From the NCBI RefSeq assembly GCF_041438805.1, contig NZ_CP109190.1, forward strand, positions 1,054,001 through 1,118,000: 64,000 nt of DNA, in the 5' to 3' direction. The translations under genes were made by a program, and so were the position numbers. Under the pieces are notes generated by a model, which worked only from the letters and a program-made list of their open reading frames with translations, made no database searches and had not been told where the DNA came from. Position 1 is the stretch's first letter. Every line of letters starts with the position of its first letter. Shown one piece after another: positions 1 to 7,822 of this stretch. The stretch comes from Streptomyces sp. NBC_01707. Its GTDB lineage: Bacteria > Actinomycetota > Actinomycetes > Streptomycetales > Streptomycetaceae.

Positions 1-438
1 ACGCAGGCCGGCGGCGTTGTCGCGGGCCCAGGCGGTGTGAGTGCGGTCGGCGGCGCGACTTTCACGGGTGGCCTGGACGCGCTGTTCTCCGGTGGTTCCT
101 GCGGGGCCGGGGCGGTTGCGCAGGTAGCGGCGTTCAGCGGCCTGGCGGCTGGCGACGCCGAGAGGGACCGCAAGATCGGCCCAGCTGGCGCCCGCGTGGC
201 GGGCGGTTTCGATCAGACCGGTTTCCCATCCGGCGAGCTGCTCGCGCACCTGCCGCAGCAACAGAAGGGACGCCAGGGCCTGCTGCGGGCCGTCACCCGC
301 CCCGGCGGGGTCGGTGGCCCGCTCATGGGCTTCATGCACAGCGTGGTCGATGGCTTCCAGGGCCGCCGCCGCGGCCAGGAACGAGGCAGGGCTCTGGGCA
401 TCCGTGCGGGAGGGGGGCGGCTGACCGGCTGCTGTCAC
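1..438 (-). CDS. rheA: HSP18 repressor (RheA-like), 3' end cut by window edge
   Basis: Probable heat-sensing repressor of the divergent hsp18 gene. Translation from the GTG at 438 begins VTAAGQPPPSRTDAQ; a central stretch reads ETGLIETARHAGASWADLAV, followed by a GVASRQAAERRY helix-turn-helix-like segment. This matches my memory of proteins annotated HSP18 transcriptional regulator in Streptomyces. The start is fixed by an AAGGAGTTCCC ribosome site immediately upstream. At least 146 codons are present; the C-terminus lies off the left edge. The gene is transcribed away from hsp18, and the 126 bp between them contains two copies of the RheA-type inverted repeat, so the protein probably represses both itself and hsp18. 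The family call is from recognition, without an alignment. Confidence 0.75.
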   Translation of the reverse strand, partial: MTAAGQPPPSRTDAQSPASFLAAAAALEAIDHAVHEAHERATDPAGAGDGPQQALASLLLLRQVREQLAGWETGLIETARHAGASWADLAVPLGVASRQAAERRYLRNRPGPAGTTGEQRVQATRESRAADRTHTAWARDNAAGLR

Positions 439-454
439 GGGAACTCCTTCCAGC

Positions 455-473
455 TGTCATCCTTTCGACGACA
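455..473. promoter_or_regulatory. RheA-type operator copy 1 (imperfect)
   Basis: The sequence reads TGTCATC, five bases, GACGACA. It differs at one arm position from the consensus TGTCATC-N5-GATGACA that I recall for RheA at hsp18 of S. albus. It sits 17 bp upstream of the repressor start codon and 26 bp before the second, perfect copy. Confidence 0.65.
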
Positions 474-480
474 GGTTGTT

Positions 481-499
481 TGTCATCCATTGGATGACA
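481..499. promoter_or_regulatory. RheA-type operator copy 2 (perfect)
   Basis: The sequence reads TGTCATC, CATTG, GATGACA. The palindrome is perfect over nine bases each side of one central base. It matches the hsp18 operator consensus TGTCATC-N5-GATGACA and lies 66 bp upstream of the hsp18 start codon. Confidence 0.8.
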
Positions 500-564
500 T
501 GCTACAACGGTTTCAGTGAAGCGCATTGGCAGGTACTGCCCGAACCTTCAGGAGGTGTTTCGCG

Positions 565-996
565 ATGTTGATGCGCACCGACCCCTTCCGCGAACTCGAC
601 CGGCTGACCCAGCAACTGATGGGCCCCGGCACCTGGTCGCGGCCGTCCACGATGGCGATGGACGCCTACCGCGAGGGTGACGAGTACGTGGTGGCCTTCG
701 ACCTTCCCGGCGTCAACGCGGAGGCGATCGACATCGACGTCGAACGGAACATGCTGACCGTCAAGGCCGAGCGACGGCCCGTGGCGAAGTCCGACGACGT
801 GCAGATGGAACTGTCGGAGCGGCCGCTGGGCGTGTTCTCCCGCCAGATCGTGCTGGCCGACACCCTGGACACCGAGCGCATCAAGGCCGACTACGACGCC
901 GGGGTCCTCACCCTGCGCATCCCGATCGCCGAGCGCGCCAAGCCCCGCAAGATCTCCGTCGGCGGGAAGTCCTCCCGCAAGGAGATCTCCGGCTGA
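565..996 (+). CDS. hsp18: Small heat-shock protein, Hsp20 family (HSP18)
   Basis: ATP-independent cytoplasmic holdase that binds unfolding proteins. The 143-aa product starts [20 protein letters not shown] and contains the full alpha-crystallin domain (about residues 35-130), with [16 protein letters not shown] and the closing [13 protein letters not shown] beta-strands carrying the family A-G-V-L-x-L-x-I-P signature. The ATG at 565 is chosen because AGGAGG lies nine bases upstream; an upstream in-frame codon at 526 has no ribosome site. It is divergent from a RheA-like repressor with two operators between them, so heat induction by derepression is expected. Two DUF2267 genes follow on the same strand. 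Confidence 0.93.
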   Translation: MLMRTDPFRELDRLTQQLMGPGTWSRPSTMAMDAYREGDEYVVAFDLPGVNAEAIDIDVERNMLTVKAERRPVAKSDDVQMELSERPLGVFSRQIVLADTLDTERIKADYDAGVLTLRIPIAERAKPRKISVGGKSSRKEISG

Positions 997-1079
997 ACCC
1001 GGCGACCCGTGCCGCGGCGCAGGACGGGCGCCTGATCTCCCCCCCCCGTCCTGCGCCCCCCATCAGGCCAAGAGAGGCG

Positions 1080-1484
1080 GTGGCTGACATGACCCTGCGA
1101 TGGGAAGCCTTCCTCGACCACGTGAAGGAACGCGGCGAGTACGGGAGCAGGCACGAAGCAGAACGCGCGGCCCGCGTGGTGCTCGCCCTGCTCGGCGCAC
1201 ACCTGCTCGGCGAGGTGCGTGCCCAACTGGCGGCACACCTGCCCGAAGGCTTCGCCCTGATCCTGCTCAACCCGCTGCAGAGCGCCGAACCCCTCCCACC
1301 CGAACGGTTCCTCCGGGCGACGGCGGCCTGGATCGACGGGGCCACCGAACAGACCGCGGCCTGGGACGTCAGCGCCGTCCTCAGCACGGTCGCCGACGCG
1401 GTCGACGACGACCTGCTCAAGCAGATCCTGCTCCAACTCCCCGCAGGCTACGACCTCCTCTTCGGCCGCCCCCAGCCCACCTGA
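1080..1484 (+). CDS. DUF2267 domain protein, copy 1
   Basis: Small cytoplasmic alpha-helical protein of 134 aa with no known enzymatic role. It carries the DUF2267 pattern: an N-terminal WEAFLDHVKERGEY, then EAERAARVVLALLGAHLLGEVRAQ and a C-terminal DLLKQILLQLPAGYDLLFGR. The GTG at 1080 is preceded by GAGAGG at a usable distance; an ATG three codons later is the alternative. It follows hsp18 after 83 bp on the same strand and is followed by a paralogue, so stress co-expression is plausible. Function is unassigned. Confidence 0.8.
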   Translation: MADMTLRWEAFLDHVKERGEYGSRHEAERAARVVLALLGAHLLGEVRAQLAAHLPEGFALILLNPLQSAEPLPPERFLRATAAWIDGATEQTAAWDVSAVLSTVADAVDDDLLKQILLQLPAGYDLLFGRPQPT

Positions 1485-1560
1485 CCCCCACCGACCTGGG
1501 TGCCCGGGCCCGCCGGCCACCCACACCACGACCTCGACGACGAGAAAGGCGACTACCGCA

Positions 1561-1998
1561 GTGATGTCCGACCAGCGTGAACCGGTCCTGCACCTCCCGG
1601 CGATGACGTTCGAGGAGATGCTGGAGAAAGTCCGCTACGAAGGGGCCTACCCCACCCGAGAACGGGCCGCGGAAGCCGTCCACCTGGTCCTTTCAGGACT
1701 CGGACGCCAGCTGACCGGCGACGAACGCGTCGAACTGGCAGCCCGCCTGCCCTTCGAGGCCGCCTCCACCCTCACCGAACAGATCCCCGCAATCGAGCCC
1801 CTCACCGGTCGGGCCTTCGTCAAAGACCTCGCCTCCCGCACCGGCGCCACCCAGGCCACCACCCGCTGGGACACCGGCGCCGTCCTGGCCGCCGTCACCA
1901 CCCTCGCCGGCCCCGACCTCCTCACCCGCATCCTCGACCAGCTCCCCACCGGCTACGCTCTGCTGTTCGGCCGCGCCGAACTCACCCAAGCTGCCTAA
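1561..1998 (+). CDS. DUF2267 domain protein, copy 2
   Basis: Second DUF2267 protein (145 aa), clearly paralogous to the preceding gene. It shares MTFEEMLEKVRYEGAY at the N-terminus, a central ERVELAARLP and the closing DLLTRILDQLPTGYALLFGR. The start may be GTG 1561 or the adjacent ATG 1564; GAGAAAGG lies upstream. Adjacent tandem copies behind a small heat-shock gene suggest a stress-associated unit, but no catalytic motif is visible and no function is claimed. Confidence 0.8.
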   Translation: MMSDQREPVLHLPAMTFEEMLEKVRYEGAYPTRERAAEAVHLVLSGLGRQLTGDERVELAARLPFEAASTLTEQIPAIEPLTGRAFVKDLASRTGATQATTRWDTGAVLAAVTTLAGPDLLTRILDQLPTGYALLFGRAELTQAA

Positions 1999-2001
1999 GA
2001 C

Positions 2002-2082
2002 ATGACACACCGCCACCGCACACTGTGCTGGCGCCGCCTGGCCGAGTGGGCCGGGGCTGGCGTGTGGCCCCGGCTCGGGTGA
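2002..2082 (+). pseudogene. IS5-family transposase N-terminal scrap
   Basis: A 26-codon reading frame ends LCWRRLAEWAGAGVWPRLG, which resembles the conserved CWRRL-W-AGVWxRL block near the N-terminus of IS5-group transposases. It then stops, and the rest of the transposase is absent. The scrap begins immediately after the second DUF2267 gene and overlaps an unrelated antisense gene scrap, so it marks an old insertion/deletion junction. Confidence 0.5.
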
Positions 2083-2163
2083 CCTTGAGCAGGATCTGGC
2101 CGGCGCCGGGAACGTCGACCACCTCGAGCGCGGTGCCGAAGCTGCGGTATTGGAGAACTTCAT
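2071..2163 (-). pseudogene. NAD(P)-dependent alcohol dehydrogenase N-terminal scrap
   Basis: Read on the minus strand, an ATG is followed, after one lost base, by EVLQYRSFGTALEVVDVPGA and QILLKVTRAG. This is the start pattern of medium-chain zinc alcohol dehydrogenases (MKVLQYR...VPGPGQVLLKV..AG). The frame breaks at the second codon and the homology ends at the IS5 scrap, so only about 30 codons remain. Confidence 0.5.
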
Positions 2164-2515
2164 GGCGGTCATCCTTGGGGTGCGCGGGATGGGAGGGAGC
2201 AGGCACCGTCGACCAGGTCGTGCCGGAGCACTTGGTGAGGACCCGCCGGAGGCCGGAAGAAGCGGGCACCCGGCGCCGCCGACAGCGGGCGCAGGTTCAC
2301 CTCGCCCCTGGACGAAGGCGGCTACGAGGTCGTCCGCCGCGACACCACCCGCTGCGAACACGACGTCGTCACGGAGAGACCAGCATTGATCGAATCACCC
2401 GCGACCTCACGGCCTGGATGGCGCCACCCGCGACTTTCCCAGACGGCTCACCCAGCACACCAGCAAGTTCTAAAACACGCCGTAGGTGTCCGTGCCCCAG
2501 GTCGGCGTAGAACCG
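2164..2515. other. No recognisable gene
   Basis: About 350 bp between the scraps and the 3' end of the ROK gene. Reading frames here are short, none has a ribosome site, and I recognise no protein. Given the two broken fragments next to it, I read it as decayed sequence. Confidence 0.5.
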
Positions 2516-3673
2516 TCAGTGCATCGCTAGCGTCGTCGCGAGCCGGAGTGCCCCCAGGAGTTCGGCCCGGGTGCCGAGGCCGGCAGGAAGGATCTGGAGG
2601 CCGGCGGCGATGGCGGGCTGTGCGTACCGGCTGACCGACGTGGTGATGCCTTGAACGAGCGCACCGGTCGAGGCACCCAGTTCGCCGCCCACGATGAGCG
2701 CTTCGGGGTTGAGAAGGTTGCAGAAGGCGGCAAGGACACCGCCGAGCGTCCGGCCGGCGTCGTCCAGGATGCGGTCGGTGACGGGGTCGTTCACCTGGAG
2801 CGGGAAGCGCAGACCGGTCTCCACACCAGGGTGGGTGTGAGCGATCTGCGCCGCGAGGGCGGACACGGACACCACGGTCTCCAGACAGCCACGGTTGCCA
2901 CAACGGCACAACTCGGTGTGCCCCTGCAATGGGGTGTGCCCGATCTCGCCTGCGAAACCCTGTGATCCCCGGTACGGCTGCCCGCCGACGACCAGCCCTG
3001 CCCCGATGCCGTGCGACACCTTGACGTAGAGGAAGTCCGCGTAGGGGCGGCCGGCGCCGAGGTGCAGTTCGCCGTACGCGCCCAGAAGGGCGTCGTTCTC
3101 GGCGTGCACGGGAACGCCGAGGCGCTGTTCGAGCTCCTTCCGTGGGTCGAGTCCCACCCAGCTCGACAGGATCGTCGGGGAGCGCACGAGCTCCGAGTCC
3201 GTGTCGAGCGGACCTGGGACACCCGCAACGACCGCAGCAAGATTGTCGATCCCGGCTGACGCCCGTAGTCCGTCGAGCAGCCTCGCGGCATGGTCCATCG
3301 CCTCGGTGGCGCGCAGATCGACATCGAGGTCCACCCTCTCCTCGGCGATCGCGCTGCCGAGGGAGTCGCCGAGCGCGACGTTCACGTGGTTGTGGCCGAA
3401 GTCGATCGCCGCCACGGGAGAATCGCGGGGTACGACACGGAGAATCGCCGCGGGTCGGCCTCTTCCGGAGCCGGGCCCGCCGCCCTCGGCCTGAGTCTCG
3501 GTGACGCGCTCATCGGCGAGCAGACGGGAGACAGCGTGATTGACGGTGCTCCGGGACAGTCCGCTGAGTTCGACGATCCGAGCACGAGTCGCGCGGTCGG
3601 CGGACTGAATGTGCCGGAAGACGTCCTCGCGTGTCCGATCCCGGGGCGAAGAGCCTGCTGACTTCTGGGACAT
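2516..3673 (-). CDS. ROK-family transcriptional repressor 1
   Basis: Sugar-responsive DNA-binding regulator (385 aa). An N-terminal winged helix (about residues 15-70, ARIVELSGLSRSTVNHAVSR) precedes a ROK/actin-like ATPase-fold domain with the ROK signature region AGEIGHTPLQGHTELCRCGN and the zinc-binding CRCGNRGC motif. Length fits ROK repressors (380-400 aa). It lies 158 bp downstream of the GH3 beta-glucosidase gene on the same strand, separated by two strong hairpins, so it is probably transcribed mainly from its own promoter. Glycoside-utilisation control of the GH3 gene is the obvious inference; the effector is unknown. Confidence 0.9.
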   Translation of the reverse strand: MSQKSAGSSPRDRTREDVFRHIQSADRATRARIVELSGLSRSTVNHAVSRLLADERVTETQAEGGGPGSGRGRPAAILRVVPRDSPVAAIDFGHNHVNVALGDSLGSAIAEERVDLDVDLRATEAMDHAARLLDGLRASAGIDNLAAVVAGVPGPLDTDSELVRSPTILSSWVGLDPRKELEQRLGVPVHAENDALLGAYGELHLGAGRPYADFLYVKVSHGIGAGLVVGGQPYRGSQGFAGEIGHTPLQGHTELCRCGNRGCLETVVSVSALAAQIAHTHPGVETGLRFPLQVNDPVTDRILDDAGRTLGGVLAAFCNLLNPEALIVGGELGASTGALVQGITTSVSRYAQPAIAAGLQILPAGLGTRAELLGALRLATTLAMH

Positions 3674-3755
3674 GGAAAGATCCTAAGGGCTTCACGACTG
3701 TTCGCGGCCGGTGCGCGGCGATGCCCGTCCGTCGTCACCCGCTGGATACCTGAGT

Positions 3756-3786
3756 GTCCCTGGCCTGAAGCGAGCAGGCCAGGGAC
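3756..3786. terminator. 12-bp stem hairpin upstream of ROK gene
   Basis: Arms 3756-3767 and 3775-3786 are perfectly complementary (GTCCCTGGCCTG) with a seven-base loop. It lies between the ROK start and the GH3 stop. There is no U-run, but Streptomyces terminators often lack one. Confidence 0.6.
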
Positions 3787-3795
3787 GGTCGGGGC

Positions 3796-3824
3796 GGGTG
3801 ACGGCGTCGGAGACGCCGTCACCC
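3796..3824. terminator. 13-bp stem hairpin after GH3 gene
   Basis: Arms 3796-3808 and 3812-3824 (GGGTGACGGCGTC) pair perfectly across a three-base loop. It starts 8 bp beyond the GH3 stop codon on the minus strand and is the likely terminator for that transcript. Confidence 0.75.
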
Positions 3825-3831
3825 GGCGGGG

Positions 3832-6800
3832 TCAGTGACCCGAGTGGTGCTTGTCGTGGCCGTCGTTGTGACCGGAGTCGTCGTGGCCACCCGGCGCCTT
3901 CGACACCTTGCCCAGGGTTGCGGTGACCGCGGGCTCCAGGTTCTTGAACTGGGAGGTGTACGGGCCGACCTTGATGCCCTTCACCCCGTTCAGGCTTGCG
4001 AGCTCCTGGAACGACGAACTCTGCGACGCGGTGGTCAGGACACGGATCGCGCTGCGCTGGAGGTCACCCAGTCGGAGCGGGTAACCCTGCGCGGGATAGT
4101 CGCCCTTCAGCGCGACGGTGTAGGCAACCACCGGGCTGCTGTCGTCGCCGGCAGTGGCGTGCTGGATACCGGTGATGCTGATGCCGGCCTTCTGGGCTGC
4201 ACTCAGCGCCGTGTTGCTCGGGTCCAGCAGAGCGGTTACCGCGCGGTACGCGTCGTCGACGGAGGTGAACTTGGCGTTCGGCGTGAACACCTGGTTGTTT
4301 ATTGCGTCCGTGACGGTCTCACCGGACTGCGGCACCTTGGACAGGTCCGTGTTCTGGTCGACGGTCGTGGTCACGGCCGTGCCGCCGTCGGCCGAGGGGG
4401 TGAGGCCGCCGAACTGCCAGGTGTAGCTGACCCGCCCGTCGGAGCGGGTCTTCTTGTTGTAGGCGGGCAGGCCCGAGACATCGATGGCCGGCGCCACCTG
4501 CTTGATGGCGTTGATGATCTCGGCCGGGTTGCCGCCGGGCTCGATGAGGTCGTTGCCGGCATACATCGACGTCAGTGCGCCGTGGCTGCCGCCCCAGTCC
4601 GACATGACCGTGCCCTTGTAGCCCCACTCCCCGCGCAGCACGTCGGTGAGCAGGTCGTAACTGCTGGCGGTCCAGGTGCCGTTGAGCTTGTTGTACGAGC
4701 TCATCACGGACATCGGCTGCGCGGCCTTGACCGCGATCTCAAAGCCCTTGAGCTCGATCTCACGCAGCGCGCGCTCGCCGACCACCGAGATACTGGTGGT
4801 CCGGTTGGTCTCCTGTGAGTTCTCGGCGAAGTGCTTGATCGTCACGCCGACACCGGGGAGGCTCTGTACGCCCTCGGTGGTGGCCGCGGCGGTCAGGCCC
4901 GCGATCAGCGGGTCCTCGGAGTAGTACTCGAAGTTGCGGCCGTTGAGCGGGTCACGGTGGACGTTCATGCCCGGCGCGAGCCAGAGCTGGACACCGTACT
5001 CCTGCATTTCTTCCCCGACGGCCTCACCGACCTGCGAGACCAGGCCGCGGTCCCAGCTCTGGGCGAGCAGGGTACCGATGGGCCAGGCGGTGCCCCACTG
5101 GTATGTGGGATCGGTCGTGCCGATCTTCTGCGTGAGGCGCAGTCCGGCGGGGCCGTCCGACAACGCCATGCCGGGGACGCCGAGCTTCTCGTAGTTCGGT
5201 GTGGTGTAGCCGGCGGCACCCTTGGCAGTGAGCGTGGTGCCCGCGGCGCTGGAACCCTCGACGATGTCGGCGAGTTGGGAGACGTTCAAGCCAGCGACGA
5301 ACTGCTCGATGGACGCCTTGCCCTTGGCGACGTCGTACAGGGTGGTCGACGTGTTCGTCGACACATGCTTGACGTTCTCACCGGTCTTCGGGCGGTACGC
5401 CGCGCCGGTGCCTTCCCAGTCCTTCTGCTTCGGGTCGAGGTACACCGTGGTCGACGAGATCTTGTCGCCGTCGAGCGCGTAGTACGGGGAGGACGAGTCG
5501 ACCGCGGTGTCCTGCTGGTACGGCGAGGCGTTCATGTCGGTACGGAACGAGCGGGGGTCGAGGCTGATCCGGCCAGCCCGCGCGATCTCGGCCTGCTCGC
5601 CGGGGTAGCTGTAGAAGTTCGCAGGGGAGCTGGTGAGTTCCTTGTCCGGCTTCTGGTCGGTCAGCTCGTTGTGGAGCTGCTCGGTGACCACGGTCTTCGA
5701 CAGGTTCAGGCGCGCCGCGACGTGCGTGTTCCTTGAAGAGTTGCCGACGCGCACGACGTAGTCGCCGGCGTCCAGCACGTTGGCCGCGCGGGACTCGTCG
5801 TAGGCGGCGAGCGAGGCGGTGTCGAAGCTGATCGTCACCGTCTGGGACTGGCCCGGCGCGAGGTTGTCGGTCTTCGCGTAGCCGGTGAGTTGCTGGTACG
5901 CCTTGTCGAGCCCGTTCTGCGGGGCCGACACGTAGACCTGGACGACTTCCTTGCCGCTGTAGCTGCGGCCGGTGTTGGTCACCTTCGCCGTGACCCTCAC
6001 GGTGCGGGCGTCGGCCTTGACCTGCTGCGCCTTGATGTCGAATGAGGTGTACGACTGGCCGTAGCCGAAGGGGTAGTTGACCACGCCCGCCGGGTCGGTG
6101 GGGTCGATCTTCTTGTAAAGCGAGTCGAAGTAGCGGTACCCGACGTAGATGCCCTCGGTGTACTGCTCCAGCAGGGGGTCGCCGTCGTTCTTCCCGAACG
6201 TCGAGGAGGCCGGGTAATGCGAGTAGGCGGAGGCCCAGGTGTCGGTGAGCTTGCCCGACGGGGTGACGGTGCCGTTCAGCACCTCGACGAGTGCGCTGCC
6301 GCTCTCCTGGCCGGCCTGGCTCATCAGCAGCAGCGCGTCGAGCGCCTGGCCGCCGGGGGCGTCCTTGACCTCGTCGTTGATCTGCGGGAAGAACGACGTG
6401 TCTACGACGCCGCCCGTGTTCAGGACCACGACGACGCGCTTGTACGTCTGGCCGAGCAGCTTCAGGTTGGCGCGCTCGGTCGAGGTGAGCTCGTAGTCGC
6501 CCGGGCCGGACGAGCGGTCCGCGCCTTCGCCCGAGTTCCTCGCCACGACGAAGACCGCGGTGTCGGTGGGGGCTGCGGGCGCGACGCTGGCGGCGGTCAG
6601 CGGCTGCTCGACGGAGGCGTAGTCGACGCTCGAGCCGAACGTACTGCCGGTGGTGCTCGGGTACTTGGTGTCGTACGCCTGCGTCATCGCGGACCAGTAG
6701 GCATCGCTCGTCGTGACCTTGTAGCCCGCGTCCGTGAGTCCCTGACGGGCGGAGATCGTGTACCGGTTGTTGACGTTGCCGGAGCCCGTGCCCCCCTTGA

Positions 6801-7077
6801 CGGTCTTGTACGCACCGACACCGAACAGTGCCACGTTCCCCTTGCGAGAAATCGGAAGCGCGTGATCGTGGTTCTCGAGAAGGACCATGCCCTGGGTGGC
6901 GGCTTCACGTGACAGCGCCGCGTTCTTCAGCTCCAGTGCGGCCGGGTTGGGGTCGGAGGTCGCCGCGGTCGCCGCCGGCACCCCGGTGAAGACGACCGTC
7001 GCGACGACTGCGGTGGCGGCGGCGATCGCGATGGCCCGGCCGCGGCGTGCACCTCTGGGCGATCCTGTGGTGTACAT
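3832..7077 (-). CDS. Exported GH3 beta-glucosidase with swapped domain order
   Basis: Secreted glycoside hydrolase (1081 aa) releasing terminal beta-linked sugars. An N-terminal signal peptide (basic start, hydrophobic run around residues 15-40, AATAA cleavage zone) is followed by the GH3 C-terminal (alpha/beta sandwich) domain first (about 45-350, EAATQGMVLLENHDHALPIS), then a fibronectin III-like domain (about 350-460). The (beta/alpha)8 catalytic domain comes last (about 590-880), with the nucleophile Asp827 in VMSDWGGSHGA. The C-terminus is His/Asp-rich (HDDSGHNDGHDKHHSGH). This permuted order is known in some large GH3 enzymes but differs from the usual one. Two ROK regulators flank it, and an inverted repeat lies in its AT-rich upstream region. 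Confidence 0.93.
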   Translation of the reverse strand: MYTTGSPRGARRGRAIAIAAATAVVATVVFTGVPAATAATSDPNPAALELKNAALSREAATQGMVLLENHDHALPISRKGNVALFGVGAYKTVKGGTGSGNVNNRYTISARQGLTDAGYKVTTSDAYWSAMTQAYDTKYPSTTGSTFGSSVDYASVEQPLTAASVAPAAPTDTAVFVVARNSGEGADRSSGPGDYELTSTERANLKLLGQTYKRVVVVLNTGGVVDTSFFPQINDEVKDAPGGQALDALLLMSQAGQESGSALVEVLNGTVTPSGKLTDTWASAYSHYPASSTFGKNDGDPLLEQYTEGIYVGYRYFDSLYKKIDPTDPAGVVNYPFGYGQSYTSFDIKAQQVKADARTVRVTAKVTNTGRSYSGKEVVQVYVSAPQNGLDKAYQQLTGYAKTDNLAPGQSQTVTISFDTASLAAYDESRAANVLDAGDYVVRVGNSSRNTHVAARLNLSKTVVTEQLHNELTDQKPDKELTSSPANFYSYPGEQAEIARAGRISLDPRSFRTDMNASPYQQDTAVDSSSPYYALDGDKISSTTVYLDPKQKDWEGTGAAYRPKTGENVKHVSTNTSTTLYDVAKGKASIEQFVAGLNVSQLADIVEGSSAAGTTLTAKGAAGYTTPNYEKLGVPGMALSDGPAGLRLTQKIGTTDPTYQWGTAWPIGTLLAQSWDRGLVSQVGEAVGEEMQEYGVQLWLAPGMNVHRDPLNGRNFEYYSEDPLIAGLTAAATTEGVQSLPGVGVTIKHFAENSQETNRTTSISVVGERALREIELKGFEIAVKAAQPMSVMSSYNKLNGTWTASSYDLLTDVLRGEWGYKGTVMSDWGGSHGALTSMYAGNDLIEPGGNPAEIINAIKQVAPAIDVSGLPAYNKKTRSDGRVSYTWQFGGLTPSADGGTAVTTTVDQNTDLSKVPQSGETVTDAINNQVFTPNAKFTSVDDAYRAVTALLDPSNTALSAAQKAGISITGIQHATAGDDSSPVVAYTVALKGDYPAQGYPLRLGDLQRSAIRVLTTASQSSSFQELASLNGVKGIKVGPYTSQFKNLEPAVTATLGKVSKAPGGHDDSGHNDGHDKHHSGH

Positions 7078-7323
7078 GTCAGTAGATCCTCTCGCAACCG
7101 CATTGTCCAGATTGGAAGTTCATGCCGAACGGGCAACGTCCCGCCCGGAGATCCACCGGAGGGGCGCTCGCTCGGTGCGAACGAGGCCGACCCTACGAGT
7201 CGGGCTTTTCTTTGGTCAATGGTTAAAACATCACGGGAACTGCGATGATTTAAGCCAATCATTGATGGATTTATTGATCACCCCTCCACGCACTCCGTCG
7301 CCGCTATGACGGCTGTGAATCTG
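7078..7323. promoter_or_regulatory. GH3 promoter region with candidate ROK operator
   Basis: This 246-bp stretch is conspicuously AT-rich between 7200 and 7285. Imperfect inverted arms TTAAAACATC (7223-7232) and GATGATTTAA (7244-7253) match at nine of ten positions around an 11-bp spacer. It lies about 150 bp upstream of the GH3 start and is the best operator candidate for one of the two flanking ROK repressors. Confidence 0.5.
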
Positions 7324-7734
7324 CTATAAGTACTGGTCACCAGGGGTTGCTGAGGTAGTTCGCGGCCGGAACCGCTTCCGGGGATCCCTCAACCTGCCGA
7401 GTCTGCCGATACCTCGCAGGCGCTCCCTCACCCTGACCTCGTTCACAGGTTGACACCGGTCATCCGACTTGCAATTGGCGGGGGTTGAGGCGGCTCGGGC
7501 CTTGATCCTGCAGCCGTTCGGCAGCAGTGGCCGCCGATGCCGACGCGCGCACCGCGCGAGGTAGTACCGGACGGTTTTCCGGCCCGGCCGGTTGTCTTGA
7601 CGGACCAAGGCGTAGCCGTCCGTCGCCGCCGCGTCGATCTGCGGGGCGAGATCGAATACCCGGACGGCCGTGGGGGGGGCGCACCACCTGATGCCGGTCG
7701 ACCTAAGGAACGGGATGAACGCGTTGCCGCACAT
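7324..7734 (-). other. Unrecognised reading frame, probably a gene remnant
   Basis: A 136-codon minus-strand frame reads MCGNAFIPFLRSTGIRWCAP and continues with PQIDAAATDGYALVRQDNRP. The residue pattern looks protein-like, and the frame remains open a little upstream (VVCDDIMCGN), but no start with a ribosome site is visible and I recognise no family. It lies in the 0.75-kb gap between the GH3 gene and the second ROK gene. It could be the tail of a lost gene or a chance high-GC frame. Confidence 0.25.
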
Positions 7735-7822
7735 GATGTCGTCGCAGACGACCGGACGAACCGCGTGCGGAACTCTGCCGGCACCCCCTGCGGGCAGCCC
7801 GACGCCGATCGTCCGGCGGGGC

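Noticed and set aside
37..519. Plus-strand 160-codon frame at the left edge
   Set aside because: It is antisense to the RheA-like gene, which has a clear ribosome site and a recognisable protein.
4831..5736. Long open frame antisense to the GH3 gene
   Set aside because: It lies inside the well-supported GH3 gene on the other strand; its composition is that of a third-position shadow, with no ribosome site or family.
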